Notes: generated by a model from the sequence alone, not told the origin. A stretch of DNA of 64,000 nt from Lichenicola cladoniae (GCF_013201075.1 NZ_CP053708.1:549001-613000); one strand, 5' to 3'. Positions 50,027 through 58,956 are shown, counted from the first letter of the stretch. Numbers and translations are program-made.

Positions 50027-50272
50027 CTGTCGCACCAACTCGTTCCGCTAAAGCCAAGTTCGGCCACGGTTTCCAGCACGACAACGCGCGCCGTATCCGG
50101 TCAATGCATGGCCAGAGACGCCCGCCTCCTGTCAATGAAATTCCGGCACCGGTGGCTGCCCTGCCGCACCGGCCCTTGCCTCTGGCGCGCCTCTTGCCAC
50201 ATGTGGGCGAAAGAACCGGCCCGTCGGATCGTTGCCGGCATCGGCTCTGCAGACCTTGAGGACCGAACCATC

Positions 50273-50830
50273 ATGTTCATCGAGACCGAGGACACCCCGA
50301 ATCCCGCTACCCTGAAGTTCCTGCCCGGACGCGACGTCATGGGCGTCGGCACGGCGGATTTCACGTCGGCCGAGATCGCCGGCCGATCGTCGCTGGCAAC
50401 CGCGCTCTTTGCCGAGCCCGGCGTCGCGCGCGTGTTCCTGGGTGCCGACTTCATCGCGGTGACCAAGTCCGACGACGTGGCGTGGAGCGAGCTGAAGCCG
50501 CTGGTGCTGTCGGTGATCGTGGACCAGTTCGTGTCGGGACGGCCGATCATCGAGGGCGAGGCCGACGAGGCGGACGAGGACGTGGCCCCCGAGGACCGCG
50601 AGATCGTCGACCAGATCAAGGAGCTGCTGGACACTCGCGTCCGTCCGGCCGTCGCGAGCGATGGCGGCGATATCGTGTTCCGCGGCTACCGCGATGGCGT
50701 CGTGCGCCTTCACATGCAGGGCGCCTGCTCGGGCTGCCCATCCTCGCGGGCGACGCTCAAGCATGGCGTCGAGAACATGCTCCGGCATTACGTTCCGGAA
50801 GTGACCAGCGTAGAACAGGTCGACGCCTGA
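50273..50830 (+). CDS. NfuA-type iron-sulfur carrier (NifU family)
   Basis: Fe-S cluster scaffold/carrier of 185 residues. The N-terminal Nfu_N domain (MFIETEDTPNPATLKFLPG) is followed by a NifU C-terminal domain with the cluster ligands C-x2-C in GACSGCPSS. ATG 50273 is the natural start; the frame is open far upstream only because it runs antisense to the propeller gene. Acts in the cytosol to deliver Fe-S clusters to apoproteins such as the SdhB encoded nearby. Confidence 0.95.
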   Translation: MFIETEDTPNPATLKFLPGRDVMGVGTADFTSAEIAGRSSLATALFAEPGVARVFLGADFIAVTKSDDVAWSELKPLVLSVIVDQFVSGRPIIEGEADEADEDVAPEDREIVDQIKELLDTRVRPAVASDGGDIVFRGYRDGVVRLHMQGACSGCPSSRATLKHGVENMLRHYVPEVTSVEQVDA

Positions 50831-50865
50831 GTGCCTGCGTCTATAACCAGATGACGCCAGAGACC

Positions 50866-51594
50866 ATGACAACCGAACAGACGGCACAAGAGATCGAGGT
50901 TCCGGCGTATCTGGCCCATCCCGAGGTGACGCAGCCGGATCCGGTGGTTCCGGTCGCGGCGCCATTGGATGTCACGCCTGACGCCTCGACGCCGGGGCAA
51001 GAGATCGCCGGTGCGCTGGACCAGGCCTCCCTGGACAGTCTGTTCCGCACTGCCCGCACACCTATGGCCTGGAGCGAGGCGCCGGTTTCCGAAGAAACGC
51101 TACACGCGCTCTACGACATGGTGAAGCTCGCCCCCACCTCCGGGAACTGCTCGCCCGGGCGGTTCGTGTTCCTGGCCAGCCGCGACAGTCGCGAGCGTCT
51201 TCGGCCCGCCCTGTCCGCGGGCAACGTCGAGCGGGCCATGAGCGCCGCGGTTACCGTGATCGTGGCGCAGGACCCACTGTTCTTCGAGAACCTGCCCCGA
51301 TTGTATCCGTCGGAGGAGGCACGCTCCTGGTTCGCCGCCGATCATGGCCTTGCGGAGGAGACGGCGTTCCGCAACGCCACGCTCCAGGGTGGCTATCTGA
51401 TCCTTGCAGCCCGCGCGCTCGGCCTCGATGTCGCGCCGATGTCGGGTTTCGACAACCAGATGGTGGATGACATCTTTCTTGCCGGCAGTGGCTGGAGATC
51501 GAATTTCCTGGTCAATCTCGGTTATGGCACCGGTGTGCAGGCTCAGCCGCGAGCGCCCCGGCTGACCTTCGATGAAGCCTGCATGCTGCTCTAG
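50866..51594 (+). CDS. Nitroreductase-family protein (RutE-like)
   Basis: FMN-dependent nitroreductase-fold enzyme, about 242 residues, most like malonic semialdehyde reductase RutE: LDSLFRTARTPMAWSEAPVS, KLAPTSGNCSPGRF, and C-terminal APMSGFDNQMVDD, FLVNLGYG. An N-terminal extension of about 45 residues is Pro/Ala/Thr-rich and looks non-conserved. ATG 50866 has AGAG upstream; ATG 50851 is also in frame. No other rut pyrimidine genes are nearby, so the substrate may differ. Confidence 0.85.
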   Translation: MTTEQTAQEIEVPAYLAHPEVTQPDPVVPVAAPLDVTPDASTPGQEIAGALDQASLDSLFRTARTPMAWSEAPVSEETLHALYDMVKLAPTSGNCSPGRFVFLASRDSRERLRPALSAGNVERAMSAAVTVIVAQDPLFFENLPRLYPSEEARSWFAADHGLAEETAFRNATLQGGYLILAARALGLDVAPMSGFDNQMVDDIFLAGSGWRSNFLVNLGYGTGVQAQPRAPRLTFDEACMLL

Positions 51595-51606
51595 GCGGTG
51601 TCCTCG

Positions 51607-52302
51607 ATGAGGATGCTGGTGCTGAACGGCGCCTCCGGAGCGACCGGGGCATCGTTCGGGCTTCTGACGCGGAACGGCGTCGAGCTCATGCTGGTCTCCG
51701 AAGGGCTGGCTGCAGGGCAGGGCGGGGCGGAGCGTCTGCCTCTGCTGCTTGCCGACCGATTGGAAGAAGCCGGCTGGGCCGCCCGGACGATCGGCCTGCT
51801 CGCGGTCGTGGTCGGGCCCGGCAGCTTTACCGGCTTGCGTGCGAGCCTGGCGCTCGCACACGGCGTGGCGCTCGGCAGCACTGCCCCGGTCGTCGGCGTC
51901 ACGATCGGCGAGGCCCTCGGACCCGCGCTGCAGGACATCGCAGGCAGCCTCGGCATCGCGGGCATCTGGTGCGTCAGCCAGGCGCGTCGTGACCGCGTGT
52001 TCATCGAGCGTCCGAGCGGCCCCGGCTGGCACGCCGACGCAGCCATGCTCGACCGGTTGCCCCCGGCGGGGGCGTCGGTTCTGCTCGGCGGGGATGCGGC
52101 ACATCTGGTGGCCGGCCGATTGCAAGGAACGGGCATCATCGTGCACCAGTCGGGCCTGTCGGCCCCGTCCGCGATCGCGATCGCGGAAGCGGCGATCGCC
52201 CGTCATGCCGGGATGCTGTCGCCGCTCTATCCGCAACCGCTCTATGTCGATCCGCCGGAAGCGAAGCTGCCGCAGGTCCGGGTGTCGCAGGCGCCGGGTT
52301 GA
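51607..52302 (+). CDS. tsaB: tRNA t6A biosynthesis protein TsaB
   Basis: TsaB supports TsaD in making threonylcarbamoyladenosine at tRNA position 37. 231 residues with the ASKHA-like start MRMLVLNGASGATGASFG and the VGPGSFTGLRASLALAHG motif typical of TsaB. ATG 51607 is preferred over GTG 51598. The stop overlaps rimI (TTGA), the usual tsaB-rimI pairing. Confidence 0.93.
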   Translation: MRMLVLNGASGATGASFGLLTRNGVELMLVSEGLAAGQGGAERLPLLLADRLEEAGWAARTIGLLAVVVGPGSFTGLRASLALAHGVALGSTAPVVGVTIGEALGPALQDIAGSLGIAGIWCVSQARRDRVFIERPSGPGWHADAAMLDRLPPAGASVLLGGDAAHLVAGRLQGTGIIVHQSGLSAPSAIAIAEAAIARHAGMLSPLYPQPLYVDPPEAKLPQVRVSQAPG

Positions 52303-52754
52303 TCCTGTCGGGCCCGGCCGCGGCGGAACTGCTGGCGGCGCTGCACGCACAATGCTTTCCGCCCGGCGAGCGCTGGGACCAGGCGGCGATGACCGGCCTG
52401 CTGGCCGTCCCCGGCTGCTTCGCATGTGTTGCCGCAGGCGGTCCCCGGGGTCGACCGTCCGGGATGGCCCTTATACGCGTGGCGGCCGACGAGGCGGAGC
52501 TGCTGACCATCGGCGTCGTTCCGGACTCGCGACGGCGGGGCATTGCGAACGGGCTGCTGATCGAGCTGGCTGCTGCGGCGGCCGCACGCGGTGCGATGCG
52601 GCTGTTCCTGGAGGTATCGGTCGCCAATGCCGCCGCGCTGGCGCTCTACCGCGATCGCGGCTTCGAGGAAGTGGGGCGCCGCCGACGCTACTATCCCGAC
52701 GACAGCGATGCCGTGGTCATGGCAGGCAATCCCACGGTGATCAGCGCCGCCTGA
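52299..52754 (+). CDS. rimI: Ribosomal protein S18 alanine N-acetyltransferase
   Basis: GNAT-family acetyltransferase (151 residues) that modifies the N-terminus of S18 in other bacteria. Acetyl-CoA loop in GVVPDSRRRGIANGLL, and the RimI C-terminal VSVANAAALALYRDRGFEEVGRRRRYY. It starts at TTG 52299, overlapping the tsaB stop. Its 3' end overlaps the convergent TusA-like gene by 14 bases. Confidence 0.9.
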   Translation: MILSGPAAAELLAALHAQCFPPGERWDQAAMTGLLAVPGCFACVAAGGPRGRPSGMALIRVAADEAELLTIGVVPDSRRRGIANGLLIELAAAAAARGAMRLFLEVSVANAAALALYRDRGFEEVGRRRRYYPDDSDAVVMAGNPTVISAA

Positions 52755-52986
52755 TGTCCACGACCGTCGATCCGTCGTCGAGCGTGCGGGTGGCGAGCAG
52801 CGAATGTCCGAGGGCAACCGCGTTGGCGCACACGTTGCGCAGCGGCTCCTCGCCACGCAGATGAACCTGAAGCAAAGCACCGGAGGCGAGCCGGTCAAGT
52901 GCCAGTCGTGTTCTAACGAAGGTCATTGGGCATACCTCGCCAGTGATGTCCAGGCGTTCGACTGTCAAAATCTGGTCCATATCCAT
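52741..52986 (-). CDS. TusA-family sulfurtransferase-like protein
   Basis: 81-residue protein with the TusA/SirA fold signature: LDITGEVCPMTFVRTRLALDRLASG, with the active Cys in the CPM motif, followed by LLQVHLRGEEPLRNVCANA. It could relay sulfur in thiomodification or in sulfur metabolism. ATG 52986 or ATG 52980 may start it. It diverges from the mucR-like gene, with 87 bases between them. Confidence 0.87.
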   Translation of the reverse strand: MDMDQILTVERLDITGEVCPMTFVRTRLALDRLASGALLQVHLRGEEPLRNVCANAVALGHSLLATRTLDDGSTVVDIRRR

Positions 52987-53073
52987 GCAATTCAGCGTCC
53001 GACGGAATACAGGTTGCGGGAAACGGGTCGCTCTTACTATAAACGTCCAAATAATGTTGCTCAGGAACCCGGC

Positions 53074-53478
53074 ATGGCTGACCACGCAGGCGGAGCGGAC
53101 GTGCTGGAACTCACTGCCCAGATTGTCTCCGCACACGTTTCCAACAACCCGGTGGATTCCGAATCCCTGCCGGCGCTGATCCAGGACGTGTTCCGCACCC
53201 TGGCCGAAATCGGCCGTGACCCGGTCCCGGTCGACAAGCCGCAGCCGGCCGTGGCTGTCAAGAAATCCGTATTCCCGGACTACATCATCTGTCTCGAGGA
53301 CGGGAAGAAGCTCAAGATGCTGAAGCGGCATCTCAAGACCGCCTACGACATGACCCCCGAGGCCTACCGTGAGCGCTGGGGCCTGCCGTCCGACTACCCG
53401 ATGGTCGCACCGACCTATGCCAGCCACCGCTCGTCCCTTGCCAAGAAGATCGGCCTGGGCCGGAAGCCGCGCGGCTAG
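53074..53478 (+). CDS. Ros/MucR-family transcriptional regulator
   Basis: 134-residue H-NS-like DNA-binding regulator of alphaproteobacteria. The N-terminal oligomerisation region (LTAQIVSAHVSNNPV, LPALIQDVFRTL) and the C-terminal MucR domain (YIICLEDGKKLKMLKRHLKT, MTPEAYRERWGLPSDYPMVAPTYA) are typical. Only one Cys of the zinc-finger pair remains (CLED instead of CLEC), as in MucR homologues described as zinc-independent. AGGA lies seven bases before ATG 53074. The TATA-rich divergent gap with the TusA-like gene may be an autoregulated promoter. Confidence 0.93.
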   Translation: MADHAGGADVLELTAQIVSAHVSNNPVDSESLPALIQDVFRTLAEIGRDPVPVDKPQPAVAVKKSVFPDYIICLEDGKKLKMLKRHLKTAYDMTPEAYRERWGLPSDYPMVAPTYASHRSSLAKKIGLGRKPRG

Positions 53479-53625
53479 TCGCCTTCGTGCGGCCTGCCCG
53501 CGTGCCCGCCATTGCGCGAACCGGAACCTGCATCGTGGCGCCTCTGCAACAGTTGCCGACAGCCGATTGGACAATCCCCATATTGATCGGCTACGCCGCC
53601 CTACATGGTCACCGTTGGTGAAGCG

Positions 53626-54111
53626 ATGGAATCGCGCATAGAGCGCTTGTGCATCGACCGCGGGCTCAAGATGACCGGGCAGCGGCGGGTCATCGCCCGT
53701 GTTCTGTCCGATGCCGAGGATCATCCTGACGTCGAGGAGTTGTACCGGCGCGCTACTGCGCTCGACAGCCGGATCTCGGTTGCGACCGTCTACCGGACCG
53801 TCAGGCTGCTCGAGGAAAAGGGCATTCTTGAACGCCGCGACTTCGGTGGCGGGCGCGCCCGCTACGAGGCGACCGAGCATGGCCATCATTATCATCTCAT
53901 CGACATCGATACCGGCAAAGTCATCGAATTCGAGGACGCGGAACATGAGCACTTGATGCGCCAGATCGCTGTCCGCCTCGGTTTCGACCTGGTGTCGCAC
54001 CGCATGGAGTTGTTCGGGCGACGACGCTCCGAGGTGGCGGGGGCTCCCCGTACGGCATCATCCGCGCCGCCAGCCGACGAGCCGATCGACGGCGGAGGCA
54101 AGAGCCGGTGA
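53626..54111 (+). CDS. fur: Fur-family ferric uptake regulator
   Basis: Metal-responsive repressor of 161 residues. Winged helix: GLKMTGQRRVIARVLSDAEDHPDVEELYRRA and ISVATVYRTVRLLEEKGIL. Metal-binding His cluster in EHGHHYHLID, then EFEDAEHEHL; there is no C-terminal CxxC pair. ATG 53626 matches homologue starts; ATG 53605 is in frame. Candidate targets in the window are the Fur-box-like sites at 21258 and 21412. Its stop overlaps the olsB start (GTGA), an arrangement that couples the two. Confidence 0.9.
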   Translation: MESRIERLCIDRGLKMTGQRRVIARVLSDAEDHPDVEELYRRATALDSRISVATVYRTVRLLEEKGILERRDFGGGRARYEATEHGHHYHLIDIDTGKVIEFEDAEHEHLMRQIAVRLGFDLVSHRMELFGRRRSEVAGAPRTASSAPPADEPIDGGGKSR

Positions 54112-54956
54112 CGATCAACAAGCCGATTCTGGCACCGGAGCTTGGTTCCGCCATTCCCATGACCGGCATCGGCGAACTGCGTGCCGGGAATCTCGGTGTC
54201 CGCATCGCCATCACCGATGCCGAGCGGGACGCGGCCCAGGCGCTCCGCTACCGGATCTTCTACAACGAGATGGGCGCCCGGCCCGACGACCACGCGCGCC
54301 GCGTGCAACGCGACATCGATATCTTCGATGACGTCGCCGACCATCTGCTGGTGGTGGACCATGCGGTCAGTTCCGGCCCGAAGGGCATCATCGGCACCTA
54401 CCGGCTGGTGCAGAACGAGGCGGCGGACCAGATCGGCCGGTTCTACACGTCGGCGGAATACGACATCAGCACGATCACCGGCTTCCCCGGGCGGCTGCTC
54501 GAACTGGGCCGCTCCTGCATCGATCGCGAGTATCGCGGCCGTGCCGCGATGCAGCTGCTCTGGCGCGGTATCGCCGCCTACGTGTTCCTGCACCGGATCG
54601 ACGTCATGTTCGGCTGTGCCAGCCTGCCCGGTACCGATCCGGAGAAGCTGGAGAGCGAGCTCACCTATCTGTATCATAATCATCTGGCGCCTCCGGCCCT
54701 GCGGCTCAGGGCGATCCCGTCGCGCTACGTCGAGATGCACCGGATCGACCCGACCAGCTTCGATCACCGGCGCACGCAGCAGACGTTGCCACCGCTGATC
54801 AAGGGATACCTCCGGCTCGGCGGCTTCATCGGCGACGGGGCGGTGATCGATCATCAGTTCAACACCACCGACGTCGCGGTCGTGGTGAAGACAGACCTCA
54901 TCACCGATAAATACTACCGGCATTACGAGCGCCAGCTTCGGGAAGCCATCTACTGA
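54108..54956 (+). CDS. olsB: L-ornithine N-alpha-acyltransferase (OlsB)
   Basis: GNAT-fold acyltransferase of 282 residues that makes lyso-ornithine lipid from ornithine and 3-hydroxyacyl-ACP. Characteristic segments: ALRYRIFYNEMGA, DHLLVVD, GTYRLVQNE, ELGRSCIDREYRGRAAMQLLWRGI and FGCASLPGTDP. The start GTG 54108 overlaps fur. No olsA acyltransferase is adjacent, so the second step must be encoded elsewhere or by a plsC-like enzyme. Confidence 0.9.
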   Translation: MTINKPILAPELGSAIPMTGIGELRAGNLGVRIAITDAERDAAQALRYRIFYNEMGARPDDHARRVQRDIDIFDDVADHLLVVDHAVSSGPKGIIGTYRLVQNEAADQIGRFYTSAEYDISTITGFPGRLLELGRSCIDREYRGRAAMQLLWRGIAAYVFLHRIDVMFGCASLPGTDPEKLESELTYLYHNHLAPPALRLRAIPSRYVEMHRIDPTSFDHRRTQQTLPPLIKGYLRLGGFIGDGAVIDHQFNTTDVAVVVKTDLITDKYYRHYERQLREAIY

Positions 54957-55093
54957 GCCGCGCCTTCGAGTTGTGCTTCCGGCCGTGAGGCCTCCCGACC
55001 CTCGAATATCATGACGGACCCCGCTGAAGCGGGCGCTGTCGCCAGGCACACCACATTCCCGAACGGCCGCTGCCGTTTCACCGAGGCTTATTG

Positions 55094-56629
55094 ATGCGGC
55101 GATTCAGGAACGATGGGCTGGCGGTGTTGCTCGGGGCGATTTCGGCGCTGGCCTTGCCGCCGTCGCACCTGGTGTTCGTGCTGCTGCTGACCGTGCCGAT
55201 GCTGCTGAGGCTGGTCGGACGGGCGCGCAACTGGAAGGTGGCACTCCGCTACGGCTTCGTGTTCGGGATGGGGCTGCACACTGCTGGCCTCTACTGGCTG
55301 ACCGACGCCGTACTGGTCCGGGCCGACGAGTTCTGGTGGCTGGTCCCGCTCGCAGCGCCCCTGGGCGCGGTTCCACTGGCGTGTTTCACCGCCCTCCCAT
55401 GCGCGTTCGCGCGCCTGGTGCCGGAAGGCTGGCGGCGGGTGGTGCTGTTTGCCGCGGTGTGGACGCTGTCCGATCTCGGCAGGCAGTTCGTGCTGTCCGG
55501 CTTCCCGTGGAACCTCTGGGGCAGCATCTGGGAGTTTCCCGGCCTGGCGGGAGACGTGATGATCCAGCCGGCTGCCTGGATATCGATCCACGGGCTGACC
55601 CTGTTCACGCTGCTTCTGGCTGCGACCCCGGTGCTGGGGCGCAGGGGCATGCTGGCGGGCCTCGCCATGCTCCTGGTCTGGGTTGCCGCCGGATCGGCGC
55701 GGCTCATCTGGCCGCCGGCAGTCGGTGCTCCGGGACCGTGGGTCGTGCTGGTGCAGGGGAATGTCCCCGAGACCGACAAGCAGAACCAGGACGCGGCCCT
55801 CGGCATCTACCGCCGCTATGTCGCCCTGACCCAGTCGGGCGTGGCCGACGCGGCGGCCCGGCAGAAGCAGGCCGAGGCCCACGGCGCCGCTGCACGGCCG
55901 ATCGTGTTCGCGTGGCCGGAAAGTGCCTTCCCCGGTCTGCTCGAGCGCGACCGGACAGCGCGTGAAGTCCTGATGCAGGCGGCGCCGGACGCTGCGGTCG
56001 GGTTGATCGGCAGCGTCCGCTACGGCAGCGACCAGCGTCCGCGGAACAGCCTCATCGCGGTGATGCCGGATGCGCGGGTCGGGGCGGTCTTCGACAAGGC
56101 GCATCTGGTGCCGTTCGGCGAATACCAGCCACCGTTCCTGCCGGTGCAGATCGTGCCGGGCGGTGGTTTCGAGGCCGGTCCCGGGGTGCGGTCGCTGAAC
56201 CTGCCGGGCCTGGCGCCGATCGGGCCGTTGATCTGCTATGAGGTCATATTCCCCGGGCAGGTGGTGCAGGCGAGCGATCGTCCGGCCTGGCTGCTCAACA
56301 TCACCAACGATGCCTGGTACGGCAACACGTCGGGCCCGCGCCAGCATCTTGCGGCCGCCAGGATGCGCGCCGTCGAGGAAGGCCTGCCGCTGGCACGTGC
56401 TGCCAACACCGGCATCTCCGGAGCCTTCGATGGACAGGGCCGGCCGCTGGCCCGACTGGGCTGGGGAATCGCCGGTTCGCTGGTAGTCGCCTTGCCGGGA
56501 CCGTTGCCTCCAACCGTGTTCGCACGATTCGGACTACCGATCCCGCTGCTGCTCTGCCTTCTATGCGTGCTCGTTGCACTGGCACCTTCCGTGCGAAGGC
56601 TGCATCGAACGATCACAATCTCAAAATAA
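55094..56629 (+). CDS. lnt: Apolipoprotein N-acyltransferase
   Basis: Inner-membrane enzyme that completes lipoprotein maturation by N-acylating the lipid-modified Cys. 511 residues: about six N-terminal helices, then a periplasmic nitrilase-like domain with the catalytic triad E276 (WPESAFPG), K335 (FDKAHLVPFGEY) and C381 (LICYEVIFP), and a final C-terminal helix. ATG 55094 is preferred to the overlapping TTG 55091. It precedes the Xre regulator by about 160 bases. Confidence 0.95.
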   Translation: MRRFRNDGLAVLLGAISALALPPSHLVFVLLLTVPMLLRLVGRARNWKVALRYGFVFGMGLHTAGLYWLTDAVLVRADEFWWLVPLAAPLGAVPLACFTALPCAFARLVPEGWRRVVLFAAVWTLSDLGRQFVLSGFPWNLWGSIWEFPGLAGDVMIQPAAWISIHGLTLFTLLLAATPVLGRRGMLAGLAMLLVWVAAGSARLIWPPAVGAPGPWVVLVQGNVPETDKQNQDAALGIYRRYVALTQSGVADAAARQKQAEAHGAAARPIVFAWPESAFPGLLERDRTAREVLMQAAPDAAVGLIGSVRYGSDQRPRNSLIAVMPDARVGAVFDKAHLVPFGEYQPPFLPVQIVPGGGFEAGPGVRSLNLPGLAPIGPLICYEVIFPGQVVQASDRPAWLLNITNDAWYGNTSGPRQHLAAARMRAVEEGLPLARAANTGISGAFDGQGRPLARLGWGIAGSLVVALPGPLPPTVFARFGLPIPLLLCLLCVLVALAPSVRRLHRTITISK

Positions 56630-56791
56630 AAGCCCGCCGGCGCGAAATGAGATTTGTATCACACCTTAAGATTGTTATGCTGGGGTCGTAACATCCGCTC
56701 ACGCGGCATGCCGACCGATCTTGCTGATGTCGTTTTCTTGTCGAGAGCGCGAACAAGCGAGGCTTCATTGACAATTTGAGGTTGTAAAACT

Positions 56792-57343
56792 ATGATGGAT
56801 ACATCAAATGGGCGAACAGTCTCAATGGTGAAAACCTCCTCCGCCAAAAAGCTGGAGAGTGCAGGTCAATCGAAGTCGCCGAACGAAGCTGTCTCCGGTG
56901 AGCGTGAGTCGCGTCCAAGTCCGATCGATGTCCATGTTGGCGGACGGATCCGGTTGCGCCGCACGCTGCTGCAGATGTCGCAGGAACGACTTGGCGATGC
57001 GCTGGGCCTGACTTTCCAGCAGGTCCAGAAATACGAACGCGGCGCCAATCGGGTCGGTGCGTCCAGGCTGTTCGACCTCTCCCGCGTGCTCGACGTTCCC
57101 GTCAGCTTCTTCTTCGACGATCTGCCAGCAGCCTATGGCAGCGGCGGCGGTGCTCGCAGCAATTCGGTTCAGGCCGGCGGCTTTGCCGAGGCCCAGGATG
57201 GCTTCGGTGCGCCTGACGATCTGTTCAGCCGCAAGGAGACCGTCGACCTCGTGCGTGCCTACTACCGGATCATCGAGCAGCCGGTGCGCAAGCGCGTGCT
57301 TGACCTGATCAAGTCGATGGGCCCCGAGCGCGTGACCGAATAG
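56792..57343 (+). CDS. Xre-family helix-turn-helix regulator
   Basis: 183-residue cytosolic DNA-binding protein of the type widespread in alphaproteobacteria: HVGGRIRLRRTLLQMSQERLGDALGLTFQQVQKYERGANRVG, followed by SRLFDLSRVLDVPVSFFFDD and a C-terminal helical region. The first ~45 residues are Ser/Lys-rich and variable. ATG 56792 and ATG 56795 are equivalent starts. The 5' region (56630-56790) is AT-rich and likely contains its promoter. Confidence 0.92.
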   Translation: MMDTSNGRTVSMVKTSSAKKLESAGQSKSPNEAVSGERESRPSPIDVHVGGRIRLRRTLLQMSQERLGDALGLTFQQVQKYERGANRVGASRLFDLSRVLDVPVSFFFDDLPAAYGSGGGARSNSVQAGGFAEAQDGFGAPDDLFSRKETVDLVRAYYRIIEQPVRKRVLDLIKSMGPERVTE

Positions 57344-57362
57344 GGCACGTGCGGGCCTATTC
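57338..57362. terminator. Stem-loop across convergent gene ends
   Basis: GAATAGG (57338-57344) and CCTATTC (57356-57362) form a 7-bp stem that contains the stop codons of both convergent genes. There is no T-run. Possibly a weak bidirectional terminator. Confidence 0.4.
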
Positions 57363-58019
57363 GCGCCGGAGCACCGTATCTGTCAGGAAACTCGACAGAC
57401 GGCCGGCGACGAAGTCCCGTTTCAGCGCCACCTCGTCGTATTCATCCCGCACCCAGTCCATGAATGGCAGGCGTCCTTCCGCTTCGGCTCGATAGCGCCA
57501 GAAGAACGCGTCAAGTATGCCGGTGCGGGAGCGGTTGAAGTGGCCGAAGCGCCAGGACAACTGCTTCAGTGCCTCGTGCGTGGTACCGCCTTCGAACATC
57601 ACGACCAGCGCCGATGCCAGTCCGGCACGATCGGCTCCCGACTTGCAGTGCATCAGCATCGGGAAGGCAATCTCGCGATACAGCCCGGCAAACCGCAGGA
57701 TGCGGTCGCGGTGGGGTGCGCCACGGCTCTCGAACGCCATGTCCACGTGCGCCAGCCCGATCCTCGGCGCTGCATCGCGCGATAGCGCATCGGAGCCGCA
57801 CTGACGGTGGCCGCGCAGGTTCACCAGCGTACGCAGACGGCGTTGCCTGGCGAAGCGGGCGAGGTGGAACGGTGTCGGGTGGTTGGCGCGATACACGCGA
57901 CCAGGTACTACCTCGGCGAAGTTCGTCCATACGGCACGGAAGATCGCGTGATCGACGAACAGGCTATCCCGCCAGGCGGCCCATCGGGCCGGCCTGGTGG
58001 TCAAGGGGCGATCGAACAT
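57357..58019 (-). CDS. Tyrosine/dual-specificity phosphatase-like protein
   Basis: 220-residue cytosolic protein with the cysteine-phosphatase signature HCKSGADRAG (Cx5R, around residue 125) and the upstream GRVYRANHPTP and TLVNLRGH segments of the DSP-PTPase-like family. The general-acid Asp is not obvious. The sequence ends 26 bases before sdhB, so it may be co-transcribed with the sdh genes, but it probably has its own role (protein or polysaccharide regulation is common in the family). Confidence 0.85.
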   Translation of the reverse strand: MFDRPLTTRPARWAAWRDSLFVDHAIFRAVWTNFAEVVPGRVYRANHPTPFHLARFARQRRLRTLVNLRGHRQCGSDALSRDAAPRIGLAHVDMAFESRGAPHRDRILRFAGLYREIAFPMLMHCKSGADRAGLASALVVMFEGGTTHEALKQLSWRFGHFNRSRTGILDAFFWRYRAEAEGRLPFMDWVRDEYDEVALKRDFVAGRLSSFLTDTVLRRE

Positions 58020-58045
58020 GGGAGTTCAGGCTGGCCCTGGCCGGA

Positions 58046-58828
58046 TCAGCCTTTCCGCTCGAGCTGAAGCTGCTTGATCTTGCCGATCGCCTCGGCCGGA
58101 TTGAGGCCCTTGGGGCAGGTCTGCGTGCAGTTCATGATGGTGCGGCAGCCATACAGCTTCAGCGGGTCCTCCAGCGCATCGAGGCGTGCGCCGGTATACT
58201 CGTCGCGGCTGTCGGCGATCCAGCGATACGCGGCGAGCAGGGTTGCCGGGCCCAGATACTTGTCGCCGTTCCACCAGTAGCTCGGGCACGCGGTCGTGCA
58301 GCAGAAGCACAGGATGCATTCCCACATGCCGTCGAGCTTGGAACGTTCCTCCATGCTCTGCTTGCGCTCGGCATCAGGCGGCGCATTGGTGTCGGTCTTC
58401 AGCCATGGCTCGATCGAACGAAGCTGGGCGTAGGCGGCGGTCAGGTCCGGGATCAGGTCCTTCACCACCGGCATGTGCGGCAGCGGATAGATCGCCACCG
58501 CCTTCTTCACGTCCTCGATCGGCTTCAGGCAGGCCAGCGTATTGCTGCCGTCGATGTTCATCGAGCATGACCCGCAGATGCCCTCCCGGCAGGACCGGCG
58601 GAAGGTCAGCGTCTGGTCGACCTCGTTCTTGATGTAGATCAGCGCGTCCAGCACCATCGGCCCGACCCGTTCGAGGTCGATCTCATAGGTGTCCAGGACG
58701 GGATTCTGCCCATCGTCCGGGTTCCAGCGATAGATCTTGAATTCCTTGATCTTCTTGGCATCGGGAGCTGCCTTGAAGATCCGGCCCTTGCCGATCTTGC
58801 TGTTCTTGGGAAGCGTGAACTGGACCAT
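58046..58828 (-). CDS. sdhB: Succinate dehydrogenase iron-sulfur subunit
   Basis: Electron-transfer subunit of complex II, 260 residues. [2Fe-2S] ligands in [10 protein letters not shown] and the following Cys of LAC; [4Fe-4S]/[3Fe-4S] ligands in [12 protein letters not shown] and [14 protein letters not shown]. Last gene of the minus-strand sdhCDAB operon; separated from sdhA by a 128-base gap that contains a palindromic repeat. Confidence 0.97.
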   Translation of the reverse strand: MVQFTLPKNSKIGKGRIFKAAPDAKKIKEFKIYRWNPDDGQNPVLDTYEIDLERVGPMVLDALIYIKNEVDQTLTFRRSCREGICGSCSMNIDGSNTLACLKPIEDVKKAVAIYPLPHMPVVKDLIPDLTAAYAQLRSIEPWLKTDTNAPPDAERKQSMEERSKLDGMWECILCFCCTTACPSYWWNGDKYLGPATLLAAYRWIADSRDEYTGARLDALEDPLKLYGCRTIMNCTQTCPKGLNPAEAIGKIKQLQLERKG

Positions 58829-58849
58829 GATGTGGTTCCTTCATCAGGG

Positions 58850-58955
58850 GGCCAGGGCGCTGCCCTGGACCCGCCAAGGGCCAAAGCCCCTGGATCCCGA
58901 TTTGAGGTCTCCAGAGGACGACTGTCCTCCGGCGGTCAGGGCTGAGCCCTGCTGG
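58850..58955. repeat. REP-like multi-hairpin repeat between sdhA and sdhB
   Basis: Four consecutive palindromes: CCAGGGC-GCT-GCCCTGG (58852-58868), an imperfect CCAAGGGC/GCCCCTGG (58874-58893), CAGAGGAC/GTCCTCCG (58912-58931) and CAGGGCT-G-AGCCCTG (58937-58951). The first and last mirror each other, so the whole could fold as a cloverleaf. This GC-rich pattern resembles dispersed intergenic repeats of Acetobacteraceae-like genomes (from memory). Confidence 0.75.
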
Positions 58956-58956
58956 A

